A DNA stretch of 55,798 bases. It comes from JAIVJG01 sp964236735. Its GTDB lineage: Bacteria; Acidobacteriota; Blastocatellia; Pyrinomonadales; Pyrinomonadaceae. The stretch covers positions 1 through 55,798 of the forward strand of contig CAXSFM010000025.1 in assembly GCA_964236735.1 (NCBI GenBank). Reading direction: 5' to 3'. Below are positions 24,491 through 33,416 of this stretch, in pieces. The translations under genes and the position numbers were made by a program. The notes under the pieces are model-generated. The model searched no databases. It had not been told where the DNA came from and saw nothing but the letters and a program-made list of their open reading frames with translations. Each line of letters starts with the position of its first letter. Position 1 is the first letter of the stretch.

Positions 24491-26476
24491 ATGTGCGGCA
24501 TTAACGGAATCGCATTTTCGAGCCGGTCGGGGCGCGCGGTGGAAACGGGCGTGCTGGAGCGGATGCGCGACTGCCAGCATCATCGCGGGCCGGACGATGC
24601 GGGTCTCTACATTGACGGCGCGGTCGGTCTCGGCCATCGCCGCCTGAGCATCGTGGATGTTGCCGCCGGGCATCAGCCGATGACGAACGAAGACAGCACG
24701 CTGCACATCATCTACAACGGCGAGATTTATAACCACGCGGATTTTCGCGCGGAGTTGGAAGCCAAAGGGCATCGCTATCGCACGCACTGCGACACGGAGA
24801 CGATTCTCCATCTCTACGAAGAGCACGGCGCGGGCGCGGTCGAATTGTTGCGCGGCATGTTCGCCTTCGCCATCTGGGACGCGCCGCGTCGAGCGTTGTT
24901 CATCGCGCGCGACCGCCTCGGCGTCAAGCCGCTCTACTACGTTCATGCGGAAGACGGCTCGCTCTATTTCGCTTCGGAGATTAAAGCTCTGCTCGCCGCG
25001 CGCGCCGTCCGCGCTGAATTGAACTTCGCGGCGTTGCCTGATTATCTCGCCAACCACGCGACCTCCGGCGCAGAGACGCTCTTTTGTGGAGTCAAGCGTT
25101 TGCTTCCCGGCCATACGCTCTTATGGCGAGACGGCATCGTTAAAATCCAAAAATATTGGGACATGCATTTCAACGCGGAGACGGGCGCGGACGCCGACGG
25201 CCACCACGCAACGCGGAGTGATGGACGAAGCGATAGCGATTACGTCGCCGAATGGACGGAGTTGTTCCGCGAGTCCGTGCGCCTGCGCCTGATGGCCGAC
25301 GTGCCGCTCGGCATGTTCCTCTCCGGCGGCATTGATTCGTCCGCCATCGCTGCCGTGATGAGCACGATGGTCTCAGACCCGATTAAAACTTTCTCCGTCG
25401 CCTTCGCGGAGCGAGAGGCCAACGAACTCGAATACGCGCGCCTCGCCGCACGCGCTTTCAAGACCGACCATCACGAAATCGTCGTCAGCCCCGAACAATT
25501 TTTCGACGCGCTGCCACGCCTCGTCTGGCACGAAGACGAGCCGCTCGCGCATCCTTCAAGCGTCGCGCTCTACTTCGTCTCGCGGCTGGCGTCCGAGCAC
25601 GTCAAGGTCGTCTTAACGGGCGAGGGCAGCGACGAAATGCTCGCGGGCTACGAGCGTTATCGCAAGACGATTTACAATCTCGCGCTCGGCTCGCGTTATC
25701 AATCTCTGACGAACGAGGGCGCGCGTGAGTTCGTGCGCCGTCGCATTGAAAATCTTCCGTCAAGCTCGAAACTGAGACAGAAACTCTCGCGCACGTTTCT
25801 CACCGTCGCGCCCGACATCGAGAGCATCTACTTTGACAACTTCGCGGTTTTTCCCGTGCGGATGCAGCGCGAGCTTTTGTCTGCGGAGACGCGCGAGCGG
25901 ACGGGCGCGCTCGACCCTTACGCGGGCGTCAGTCGCTATCTCGCGGCGACGGACGCTGATAGTTTGCTCAATCGTTTGCTTTACGCCGACACCAAAACTT
26001 ACCTGCACGAATTGTTGATGAAGCAGGATCAAATGAGCATGGCGGCGTCCATCGAAAGCCGCGTGCCGTTTCTCGATCACAAGCTCGTGGAGTTCACCGC
26101 GCGCCTGCCGGAGCGCATGAAGCTGCGCGGCTGGACGACGAAATATATTCTGCGGCAGAGCATGAAAGACGTGCTGCCCGAACAAATTCTGCGCCGCCCG
26201 AAGATGGGTTTCCCCGTCCCCGTCGGCGCGTGGTTTCGCGGCGCGTTTCGCCACGTCGTTGACGAATACGTGCTCGGCGAACGCGCGGCGGCGCGCGGCA
26301 TTTTTAATCAGGACTTCGTGCGTGAACTCGTCGCGCGCCACACGTCGGGCGGCGAAGACCACACGGAGCGTCTGTGGTCGCTCGTCAATTTTGAGATGTG
26401 GCTGCGGCGATTCATGGATGCGGAGGACGGCGCGGTCGAGCCGCACAAAGAAATCGGCGAGGTCGTCGCGGTGTAG
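24491..26476 (+). CDS. asnB: asparagine-synthase-type glutamine amidotransferase (copy 2)
   Basis: The protein has 661 residues when started at ATG 24491, which places the nucleophile at Cys2 (MCGINGIAFSS). The frame is open 75 nt upstream, but the N-terminal Cys is required for catalysis. HHRGPDDAG, YNGEIYNHADF and GVKPLYY are the glutaminase motifs. FLSGGIDSS (near 278) and LTGEGSDEMLAGYERY (near 377) are the synthetase motifs. It carries an extra loop (GADADGHHATRSDGRSDSDY) before the synthetase domain. It is probably a sugar or uronic acid amidotransferase of the EPS pathway, only 31 nt after the heparinase gene. Confidence 0.88.
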   Translation: MCGINGIAFSSRSGRAVETGVLERMRDCQHHRGPDDAGLYIDGAVGLGHRRLSIVDVAAGHQPMTNEDSTLHIIYNGEIYNHADFRAELEAKGHRYRTHCDTETILHLYEEHGAGAVELLRGMFAFAIWDAPRRALFIARDRLGVKPLYYVHAEDGSLYFASEIKALLAARAVRAELNFAALPDYLANHATSGAETLFCGVKRLLPGHTLLWRDGIVKIQKYWDMHFNAETGADADGHHATRSDGRSDSDYVAEWTELFRESVRLRLMADVPLGMFLSGGIDSSAIAAVMSTMVSDPIKTFSVAFAEREANELEYARLAARAFKTDHHEIVVSPEQFFDALPRLVWHEDEPLAHPSSVALYFVSRLASEHVKVVLTGEGSDEMLAGYERYRKTIYNLALGSRYQSLTNEGAREFVRRRIENLPSSSKLRQKLSRTFLTVAPDIESIYFDNFAVFPVRMQRELLSAETRERTGALDPYAGVSRYLAATDADSLLNRLLYADTKTYLHELLMKQDQMSMAASIESRVPFLDHKLVEFTARLPERMKLRGWTTKYILRQSMKDVLPEQILRRPKMGFPVPVGAWFRGAFRHVVDEYVLGERAAARGIFNQDFVRELVARHTSGGEDHTERLWSLVNFEMWLRRFMDAEDGAVEPHKEIGEVVAV

Positions 26477-26521
26477 CGAAAGTTCAGAAAGAGAAGAAAA
26501 ACAAAAGGGCTGTGTCTGACT

Positions 26522-27778
26522 TTGAAAATACTCTGGCTCAAAACAGAATTGCTGCATCCCGTTGATAAGGGCGGGAAGATACGCACTTTCAATATGCTGC
26601 GCGAGTTGAAGCGCGAGCATGAGGTGACGTATCTGACGCTCGACGACGGCACGGCCTCAGAGGATGCGCGCGAGCGTGCGACGGAATACTGCGACACGCT
26701 CGTCTGCGTGCAGCATCACGCGCGCGCGAAATTCTCCGCCGGTTTTTATCTCGACCTCGCGGCCAATCTTGCCTCGCGGCTGCCGTATGCGATTAAGAAA
26801 TACGAGTCGGCGGAAATGCGGCGCGAAATCACGGAGCGCGCGCGTGACGGGAATTTCGATGTCGTCGTCTGCGACTTTTTGACGCCGAGCATCAACCTGC
26901 CGCAGTTAGATTCAACGTGCGCGACCATTCTTTTTCAGCACAACGTCGAGGCGATGATCTGGAAGCGTCATTACGAAGTGCAGGTGAACAAGTTGAAGAA
27001 AGCATATCTCTACGATCAGTGGCGCAAGACGGAGCGGTTCGAGCGTGCAGAGTGCCGGCGCTTCGATGCGGTTGTCGCCGTCTCGCGCGAGGATGCGGAC
27101 GTGATGCGGCGCGAGTATGAAATCGAGCGCGTGGCGGACGTGGCGACGGGCGTTGATGTCGAGTTTTTCCGACCGCGCCGGGATGTCTCTCTCTCGCCGC
27201 ACAATCTCGTCTTCACAGGCTCGATGGACTGGCTGCCGAACGAAGACGCGATCCGCTATTTCACGTCGGAGATTATGCCGCGCGTGCGCCGCGACGTGCC
27301 GGACGTGACGTTGACGGTCGTCGGGCGCAATCCTTATCCGGGACTCGTCGAACTCGCCGCGCGCGATTCGTCCGTCGTCGTGACGGGGCGCGTCGAGGAC
27401 GTGCGGCCATACATGGAACGCGCCGCCGCTTACGTCGTCCCGCTCCGCATCGGCGGCGGCACGCGCCTGAAAATCTACGAGGCGCTGGCGATGGAGAAGG
27501 CCGTCGTCTCCACCACCATCGGCGCGGAAGGCTTGCCGCTTCACGATGGAGTTGAACTGATGCTCGCCGACACGCCGGCGGATTTCGCCGCGCGCGTTGT
27601 GCAGTTGTTGAAGGATGGGACGCTGGCGCATGAACTCGGCGCGCGTGCGGCGCGCGTGGTGCGCGCGCGTTTCAGTTGGCGCGGCGTCGCAGACGAGTTC
27701 GCGCAACTTTGCGAACGCGCCGTGCAGTTAAAGCGCGGCGAAGTCGTGTTGCCGCAGGTTGAGGCGGTGAGTGTCTGA
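26522..27778 (+). CDS. glycosyltransferase, family 4, exosortase-locus type
   Basis: The protein has 418 residues. The opening ILWLKTELLHPVDKGGKIRT and the central FQHNVEAMIWKRHYE resemble the Stp1-like sugar transferases associated with exosortase systems (TIGR03087-like). The donor domain shows VFTGSMDWLPNEDAIRYF, then GGGTRLKIYEALAMEKAVV and STTIGAEGL. The start is TTG 26522, since the conserved KILWLKTE begins directly after it; AAAAGGG lies about 12 nt upstream. It acts in the cytoplasm on the lipid-linked unit. It is the last gene before a palindromic gap. Confidence 0.85.
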   Translation: MKILWLKTELLHPVDKGGKIRTFNMLRELKREHEVTYLTLDDGTASEDARERATEYCDTLVCVQHHARAKFSAGFYLDLAANLASRLPYAIKKYESAEMRREITERARDGNFDVVVCDFLTPSINLPQLDSTCATILFQHNVEAMIWKRHYEVQVNKLKKAYLYDQWRKTERFERAECRRFDAVVAVSREDADVMRREYEIERVADVATGVDVEFFRPRRDVSLSPHNLVFTGSMDWLPNEDAIRYFTSEIMPRVRRDVPDVTLTVVGRNPYPGLVELAARDSSVVVTGRVEDVRPYMERAAAYVVPLRIGGGTRLKIYEALAMEKAVVSTTIGAEGLPLHDGVELMLADTPADFAARVVQLLKDGTLAHELGARAARVVRARFSWRGVADEFAQLCERAVQLKRGEVVLPQVEAVSV

Positions 27779-27784
27779 AGAATT

Positions 27785-27949
27785 ATTAACAGAGATAGAC
27801 GGGATGGACAGGATGGGAGAAGAAATGATGAGTGATGAATGCGGAATGATGAATGAAAGGCACGCTGCTCTTGATTCATCATTCATCATTCCGCACTCAT
27901 CATTCCGCATTTGTCTTCATCCTGTTCATCCTGTCCATCCCTGTTAATT
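27785..27949. repeat. nested palindromic repeat (CATCCTGT and TCATCATTCCGC families)
   Basis: The outer arms (27785-27818 and 27914-27949) are inverted copies built on GGACAGGATG / CATCCTGTCC. The inner arms (27825-27856 and 27872-27903) are inverted copies built on GCGGAATGATGAATGA. So two different word families are nested in one palindrome, which fills most of the 235-nt gap before the AlgD-like gene. The inner family recurs at 46070-46155. Confidence 0.8.
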
Positions 27950-28013
27950 GTCTTTCCTGCCGCCCGTTTGTCAGAGGCGGGGAGCATTTGAACTGAGGGA
28001 TAGGAAAACGAAA

Positions 28014-29336
28014 ATGAAGCTGAGTATTTTCGGTCTGGGTTATGTCGGGTGCGTCTCGGCGGCGTGCTTCGCGAAGGAGGGGCACGAGGTCGTGGGCGTT
28101 GATGTTAATCAGACGAAAGTTGACATCATCAACGCGGGCAAGAGTCCCATCGTGGAAGAGGGCATCGCGGATTTGATGGCGGAAGTCGTCAAGGCGGGTC
28201 GCCTGCGCGCGACGACGGATTCGGCGGAGGGCATCGCCGAGTCGGATGTCTCGCTCGTCTGCGTCGGCACGCCGAGCCACGCGAACGGCTCGCTCGACCT
28301 GACTTATATCAAGCGTGTGTGTGAGGAAATCGGCAAGGCGTTGGAAGATAAGAGCGCGCGTCACACGATTGTTATTCGCAGCACGATGCTGCCGGGAACG
28401 ATTGAGGGAGTGGTCGTGCCGACGCTCGAAGTTTATTCGGGGAAGAAGGCGGGGCGTGACTTCGGAGTCTGCATCAACCCGGAATTTTTGCGCGAGGGCA
28501 CTTCGATTAAAGATTTTTACGCGCCGCCGTTTACGCTCATCGGGGCGGATGAGGAAGAAGTCGCATCGAGCGTGCGCCGTCTCTACACGGGCGTTGACGC
28601 GCCGCTCTACGTGACGGGCATTCGCGCCGCCGAGATGGTCAAATACACCTGCAACTGTTTTCACGCGCTCAAGGTTTCTTTCGCCAACGAGATCGGCAAC
28701 ATCTGCAAGGGACTCGGCATTGACAGCCACGAAGTGATGGATGTGTTCTGCAAGGACACGAAGCTTAACCTTTCGCCCTACTATCTCAAGCCGGGCTTCG
28801 CCTTCGGCGGCTCGTGCCTGCCGAAAGATTTGCGCGCGATTAACTACAAGGCGAAAGAGTTGGACGTGGACGCGCCGCTCTTGCAAGCCATCTTGCCGAG
28901 CAACCGTATGCAGATCGAGCGCGCGGTCGAGATGGTTTTGCGAATGAAGAGCAAGCGCGTGGGCGTGCTCGGTTTCAGCTTTAAGGCGGGGACGGACGAC
29001 CTGCGCGAGTCGCCGATGGTGACGCTCATCGAGACGCTCATCGGCAAGGGTCTTCAACTTTCGATTTACGACCGCGACGTGTCGCTCGCGCGGCTGTTCG
29101 GCGCGAACAAGGAATACATCGAGCGCGAGATACCGCACATCTCGCAGTTGATGCGCGCGAGCGTGGACGAAGTTCTCGAAGCGTCGGATGTCATCATCAT
29201 CGGCAACAAGTCGGAGGAGTTTCGAGAAGTCGAAGCGAAGATGCGCGAAGGGCAAAGCATGATTGATCTCGTCCGTTTGTTTGCGGGACGCACGACGACT
29301 GCGGGCGACGCCACGTATCAGGGCATCTGCTGGTAG
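28014..29336 (+). CDS. algD: GDP-mannose/UDP-glucose 6-dehydrogenase family (AlgD-like)
   Basis: The protein has 440 residues. The Rossmann opening is IFGLGYVGCVSAACFAKEGH, followed by CVGTPSHANGSLDL and NPEFLREGTSI. The catalytic Cys lies in FAFGGSCLPKDLRA (near 268). The stretch MVKYTCNCFHALKVSFANEIG (quoted in part) is closest to the GDP-mannose dehydrogenase AlgD type. The enzyme oxidises a nucleotide sugar to a uronic acid with two NAD+. The start is ATG 28014, with AGGA 7 nt upstream and the conserved MKLSIFG N-terminus; the frame upstream is repeat-derived. Substrate (GDP-Man versus UDP-Glc) is not certain. Confidence 0.85.
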   Translation: MKLSIFGLGYVGCVSAACFAKEGHEVVGVDVNQTKVDIINAGKSPIVEEGIADLMAEVVKAGRLRATTDSAEGIAESDVSLVCVGTPSHANGSLDLTYIKRVCEEIGKALEDKSARHTIVIRSTMLPGTIEGVVVPTLEVYSGKKAGRDFGVCINPEFLREGTSIKDFYAPPFTLIGADEEEVASSVRRLYTGVDAPLYVTGIRAAEMVKYTCNCFHALKVSFANEIGNICKGLGIDSHEVMDVFCKDTKLNLSPYYLKPGFAFGGSCLPKDLRAINYKAKELDVDAPLLQAILPSNRMQIERAVEMVLRMKSKRVGVLGFSFKAGTDDLRESPMVTLIETLIGKGLQLSIYDRDVSLARLFGANKEYIEREIPHISQLMRASVDEVLEASDVIIIGNKSEEFREVEAKMREGQSMIDLVRLFAGRTTTAGDATYQGICW

Positions 29337-29371
29337 AGACGATTCTTTTCAACACCGGGAAGGTATGTGAT

Positions 29372-30238
29372 ATGAGTTCGCACGCGATGGAAGTTTCACA
29401 GGGCGGACGGGTTGAGTTCGGCAAAAGGCAGAGCCGTTTTCTCTCGCAACTCGACGACGAACGCATCGCGGAAGCTGAAAACTCTTTGAAGACGATGCTG
29501 CGCGTCGAAACTCTATCGGGCAAGAAGTTTCTCGACATCGGAACGGGCAGCGGCCTCTATAGTCTCGCCGCGCGTCGTCTGGGCGCGCGCGTTCATTCCT
29601 TCGACAGCGACGCGCAAGCGGTGGCCTGCGCCATCGAACTGCGCCGCCGCTACTTTCCCGAAGATGTTGACTGGAAGATTGAGGAAGGCTCTGCGCTCGA
29701 CGAAGACTTCGTCAAGTCGCTCGGCGAGTTTGATGTCGTCTATGCGTGGGGCGTGCTGGACAGCACGGGCGAGATGCGGCGCGCGCTCGATGTCGCGTCG
29801 CACGCCGTCGCGCCGAGCGGCAAGCTCTTCATCGCCATCCACAACGACGCCGGCAGCCAGTCCGCGCGCTGGAAATGGATCAAGCGCACTTATCAAAATC
29901 TCCCCGCGCTACTCAAAGCTCCGTTCGCCGCGCTCGCCGTCGCGCCCGGCGAGGCACAGGCGGCTCTGCGGTCTGTGTTCGAGATGCAGCCCGACGGCAG
30001 CGATGTTTATTCGTTGGCGTGCCAGCGCGAGCGACACGAAGGCGGCGCGCATCGCTGGCACGACATCGTGGACTGGGTCGGCGGCTCTCCTTACGAAGTG
30101 GCGACGCCGGACGAGATTTTCGATTTTTATCGCGCGCGCGGCTTCACTTTGATGATGCTCAAATGCGGTCATCGGGTCGGGCTGGGCTGCAACGAGTTCG
30201 TGTTCGTGAGAGGCCAGAGAAGGGTGACCAGAATTTAA
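29372..30238 (+). CDS. class I SAM-dependent methyltransferase
   Basis: The protein has 288 residues. SAM-binding motif I is FLDIGTGSGLYSLAARRLG (near 50-68), with the acidic residue of motif II in VHSFDSDAQAV and motif IV-like FDVVYAWGVLDSTGEM. The N-terminal cap and C-terminal tail (HRVGLGCNEFVFVRGQ) resemble UbiG-type small-molecule or sugar methyltransferases in EPS clusters. Substrate unknown. The gene is 35 nt downstream of algD and likely cotranscribed. Confidence 0.8.
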   Translation: MSSHAMEVSQGGRVEFGKRQSRFLSQLDDERIAEAENSLKTMLRVETLSGKKFLDIGTGSGLYSLAARRLGARVHSFDSDAQAVACAIELRRRYFPEDVDWKIEEGSALDEDFVKSLGEFDVVYAWGVLDSTGEMRRALDVASHAVAPSGKLFIAIHNDAGSQSARWKWIKRTYQNLPALLKAPFAALAVAPGEAQAALRSVFEMQPDGSDVYSLACQRERHEGGAHRWHDIVDWVGGSPYEVATPDEIFDFYRARGFTLMMLKCGHRVGLGCNEFVFVRGQRRVTRI

Positions 30239-30269
30239 GCCGCCCACAGTTGAGCGCAGAGCGACGACG

Positions 30270-31952
30270 ATGAAGCAATCAACTCTCCGCATCATTTTCA
30301 AAGTGACGCGCGGCGTGTCAACGTTGAGGAAAGATTCTGTGTTGAGAAAACCTGCCGGACTGTTAATGCTCGCGCTCGCCGTCGTCTTGCTCGCGGCGTG
30401 CCTCGCGTTCGTCTTCGCGCAACGCCTACGAGACGCGGCTGCTTCCGAACAAAGACCGCGCCGCGCGTTGGCCGGAAGCCCTCGAATTATCAACGTCAAA
30501 GCGAAAGAAAATTTGCAGGCGGCGATAGACGCGGCGCAGGCGGGCGACACGATTGTTTTGGAAGCGGGCGCATCCTACGTCGGCCCCTTTACGTTGCCGG
30601 ACAAAGGCAGCGCATCGTCGGACTACATTACCATTCGCTCATCCGCTCCCGCCGAATCGCTGCCTTCGCCGGGACAGCGCATCACTTCCGCCTTCGCCGC
30701 GTTGCTGCCCAAAATTCTTTCGCCGGGGCAGTCTCAACCGGCTCTGATGACCGCGCCCGCCGCGCATCATTATCGCTTCATCGCCGTCGAGTTTCGCACG
30801 ACGAATGCGGCGGCAAACGTCTCTGATTTAATCAAGCTCGGCGACGGCTCGCCCGCGCAGCACACGCTCGCCTCCGTCCCGCATCATCTCAGCTTCGACC
30901 GCTGCGTCATCACGGCCTTCCCGACGCAAACCTTGAAGCGCGGCATCGCCTTGAACAGCGCGGAGACGGAGATTGTGAATTGTTGGATCACGGGCTTCAA
31001 GGCGCAGGGGCAAGACTCGCAGGGCATCGGCGGATGGAACGGCCCCGGCCCTTATCACATCATCAATAATTACGTCGAAGCAGCGGGTGAAAACGTCCTC
31101 ATCGGCGGCGCGGCAGTTTCGATACCGAACCTCGTGCCGTCAGACATCGAAGTCCGTCGTAACTTCTTCACCAAACCCCTCTCGTGGAAAGCGGGAGAGC
31201 CAGACTTTGCCGGTGTTGTGTGGTCGGTCAAGAATTTGTTTGAACTCAAGAACGCGCGTCGTGTGGTCGTGGACGGCAACATTTTTGAGAACAACTGGGT
31301 CGAGTCGCAGAGCGGCTTTGCGATTGTGCTGACGGTGCGCGCCGATAACCCGTGGGCGACGATAGAGGAAGTGGACTTCACGAACAACATCGTGCGTCAC
31401 ACGGCGAGCGCGTTCAATATCTTAGGGCACGACACGCTGGCTCCGAGCGCGATAGGGCATGGCTTGCGGATTAAGAACAACTTACTGGAGGACATCGGCG
31501 GAGCGCGTTGGGGCGGAGACGGAAATAGCGGAATGCTTTTGAAGTTGAGCGAGATGGCGGGCACGATTGTCGAGCACAACACGGCGTTGCAGACGGGCAA
31601 CATCACGACGGTGTACGGGCCTGTCAGCGCGGGGCTCGAGATGCGGAACAACATCACTTTGCACAACGAGTACGGCATCATCGGAGACAGCAAAGGCTCC
31701 GGCATGAGCACCATCAGCGCTTTTTTTCCGGGCGGTGCTTTTCAGAAGAACGTCATCGCCGGAGCCGACGCCTCGAAATATCCGTCGGGAAATTTTTACC
31801 CGGAGACGATCAACGAAGTGGGATTCGTTGACCGCGCGCATGGTAATTATCGTCTCAGCGCGAGCAGCCGTTATCGTCGCGCCGGGACGGACGGCAAAGA
31901 TTTGGGCTGCGACTTCGACGCGCTCAACGCCGCGATGCAGCCGCCAAATTGA
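30270..31952 (+). CDS. right-handed beta-helix protein, membrane-anchored (copy 1)
   Basis: The protein has 560 residues. A signal anchor (LLMLALAVVLLAACLAFVFA) is followed by a pectate-lyase-like beta-helix opening with NLQAAIDAAQAGDTIVLEAG and many HIINNYVEAAG / VVVDGNIFENNW-type coils. Such folds bind or cleave polysaccharides. It is a paralogue of 36903-39707 but lacks that protein's Pro/Thr linker and C-terminal domain. A 239-bp tract (31218-31456) is identical at DNA level to 37767-38005, while flanking sequence has diverged. The gene follows the methyltransferase by 31 nt and has no riboswitch leader, unlike its paralogue. Confidence 0.82.
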   Translation: MKQSTLRIIFKVTRGVSTLRKDSVLRKPAGLLMLALAVVLLAACLAFVFAQRLRDAAASEQRPRRALAGSPRIINVKAKENLQAAIDAAQAGDTIVLEAGASYVGPFTLPDKGSASSDYITIRSSAPAESLPSPGQRITSAFAALLPKILSPGQSQPALMTAPAAHHYRFIAVEFRTTNAAANVSDLIKLGDGSPAQHTLASVPHHLSFDRCVITAFPTQTLKRGIALNSAETEIVNCWITGFKAQGQDSQGIGGWNGPGPYHIINNYVEAAGENVLIGGAAVSIPNLVPSDIEVRRNFFTKPLSWKAGEPDFAGVVWSVKNLFELKNARRVVVDGNIFENNWVESQSGFAIVLTVRADNPWATIEEVDFTNNIVRHTASAFNILGHDTLAPSAIGHGLRIKNNLLEDIGGARWGGDGNSGMLLKLSEMAGTIVEHNTALQTGNITTVYGPVSAGLEMRNNITLHNEYGIIGDSKGSGMSTISAFFPGGAFQKNVIAGADASKYPSGNFYPETINEVGFVDRAHGNYRLSASSRYRRAGTDGKDLGCDFDALNAAMQPPN

Positions 31953-31982
31953 AACGCTTGAATCATCGTGCCGCGCGCATCT

Positions 31983-33290
31983 TTAGCTCTCGCGCGTTTG
32001 GGCGCGCAGTTCTTTGACAATCTCTGCGAACGCCTGCGCCAGATGAATCGCCTCGTATTGCCGTCGCACATCAGGCTCGCCCCAAGCGTTGTGTGGTTGG
32101 CTTCGACGGTCGCGCAGATACGAGAGAAAGTTACGCAACGCTTCGGTCGCCGCCGCGTCGTTGGTTGGATCGGCGACCCAACCGCCGAGTCGCGTGATGA
32201 GTTTGGCGGCGGCTCCGGGCGGCGTCAGGCCGAGGATGGGCTGTCCCGCGCCTGTGTAATCTATGAGCTTGGACGGCAGAAAGACGCTCTCCTCCGACGG
32301 CGCGTCTATCACGAGCAGTCCGTCGGCGTGCGACATCAGCGCGAGGCTTTCGCGGTAGCCGACGGGCGGGCGCACAGTGACGAGTCCGTCGGGCAGACTG
32401 TCGAGTCCGGCGTCTCTGACTATCAAGTCGTCGGCCACGCCGATTAACTCGAAGGCCACGTCGCGCAAAGCATTCGGGTCGGATGAAAGAAGCGCATGAA
32501 TGGCGCGAAAGAGCGGCGTGGGCGTCCGTTGCCCGTAAAAAACTCCGACGTGGCGCACGCGCAAAGTTGCATCTTGTGCGGCGTGCGGCGAAGGGTACAA
32601 CGCGGGGTCGAAACTCTGCGGCAGCACGCGCGTCTTAGATTTCCACGCGGGCGGATACTTCCGCATCAAGAGGTCTATCGTCTCCTGCGAAGTGAAGATG
32701 AGACGGTCTGCGGCTTCGATGACCTGCCGCTCAAGCGCGAGGTTGACGCGCATCGTGGCGGCGTCGAGATTGAAAAAAGGATTGTCCGTCCAGGGGTCGC
32801 TGAAGTGCGCGATCCACGGAAGACGGTAACGCCGTTTGAGTTCGAGTCCGATGAGGTGGCTGACGACGGGCTGGCTGAAAGTGGCGAGCACATCGGGCGC
32901 GAAGTGTTCTTCGTCAATCAGCTTTTTGACTTCGTCGAGGACGTTTGGAATCCACGCGCGATACTCGTCCGGGCGACGGTTCCAACGGTTCCACGTCGGG
33001 CGATGAAAATGATAGGCGGCGGCGTTCGCGTAGCGTCTGAGTTTTGAGACGGAGAAGGGAACGCGCAGGCACTTGACGAGCGCGGCTCCGGCGTCAGGCT
33101 CAAGCGTCAGGTCACGGCGCGCGTCACGCTCGTCCGCGCCGACGAGCGCGGTCTGAAGCGGGAGATACTTGACGAGCCGCGCGACCTGAATCGAGCGCGG
33201 GTAGGCGAGCGGCGGGAACGAGAAAGAGACGGCCAGCAGTCTGGTGTCTGAAATGTTCGTTTGCGAAGATGCGTCGTGGTGCGTCGCCAT
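31983..33290 (-). CDS. family 4 glycosyltransferase, minus strand
   Basis: This 435-residue GT-B enzyme opens with LLAVSFSFPPLAYPRSIQ. It carries WIAHFSDPWTDNPFF and LIFTSQETIDLLMRKYPP in the acceptor half, and GVFYGQRTPTPLFRAIHALL and PSKLIDYTGAGQPILGL in the donor half. It is the only large EPS gene on the minus strand, lying between beta-helix copy 1 and the third amidotransferase. It is convergent with 30270 and divergent from 33417. The start was taken at ATG 33290; no strong ribosome binding site is seen. Confidence 0.82.
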   Translation of the reverse strand: MATHHDASSQTNISDTRLLAVSFSFPPLAYPRSIQVARLVKYLPLQTALVGADERDARRDLTLEPDAGAALVKCLRVPFSVSKLRRYANAAAYHFHRPTWNRWNRRPDEYRAWIPNVLDEVKKLIDEEHFAPDVLATFSQPVVSHLIGLELKRRYRLPWIAHFSDPWTDNPFFNLDAATMRVNLALERQVIEAADRLIFTSQETIDLLMRKYPPAWKSKTRVLPQSFDPALYPSPHAAQDATLRVRHVGVFYGQRTPTPLFRAIHALLSSDPNALRDVAFELIGVADDLIVRDAGLDSLPDGLVTVRPPVGYRESLALMSHADGLLVIDAPSEESVFLPSKLIDYTGAGQPILGLTPPGAAAKLITRLGGWVADPTNDAAATEALRNFLSYLRDRRSQPHNAWGEPDVRRQYEAIHLAQAFAEIVKELRAQTRES

Positions 33291-33416
33291 GTCAGAGAGC
33301 AGAGCGCAACGCGCGCGCGGTTGTCAAGCGGGATGTGGCATATCATGTGAAAGAGCGTGCCTGTCAATCGAGTAGAAATTTTAAGCGCAGAGATTTTTAA
33401 CTGAGGGCGTCATAGC

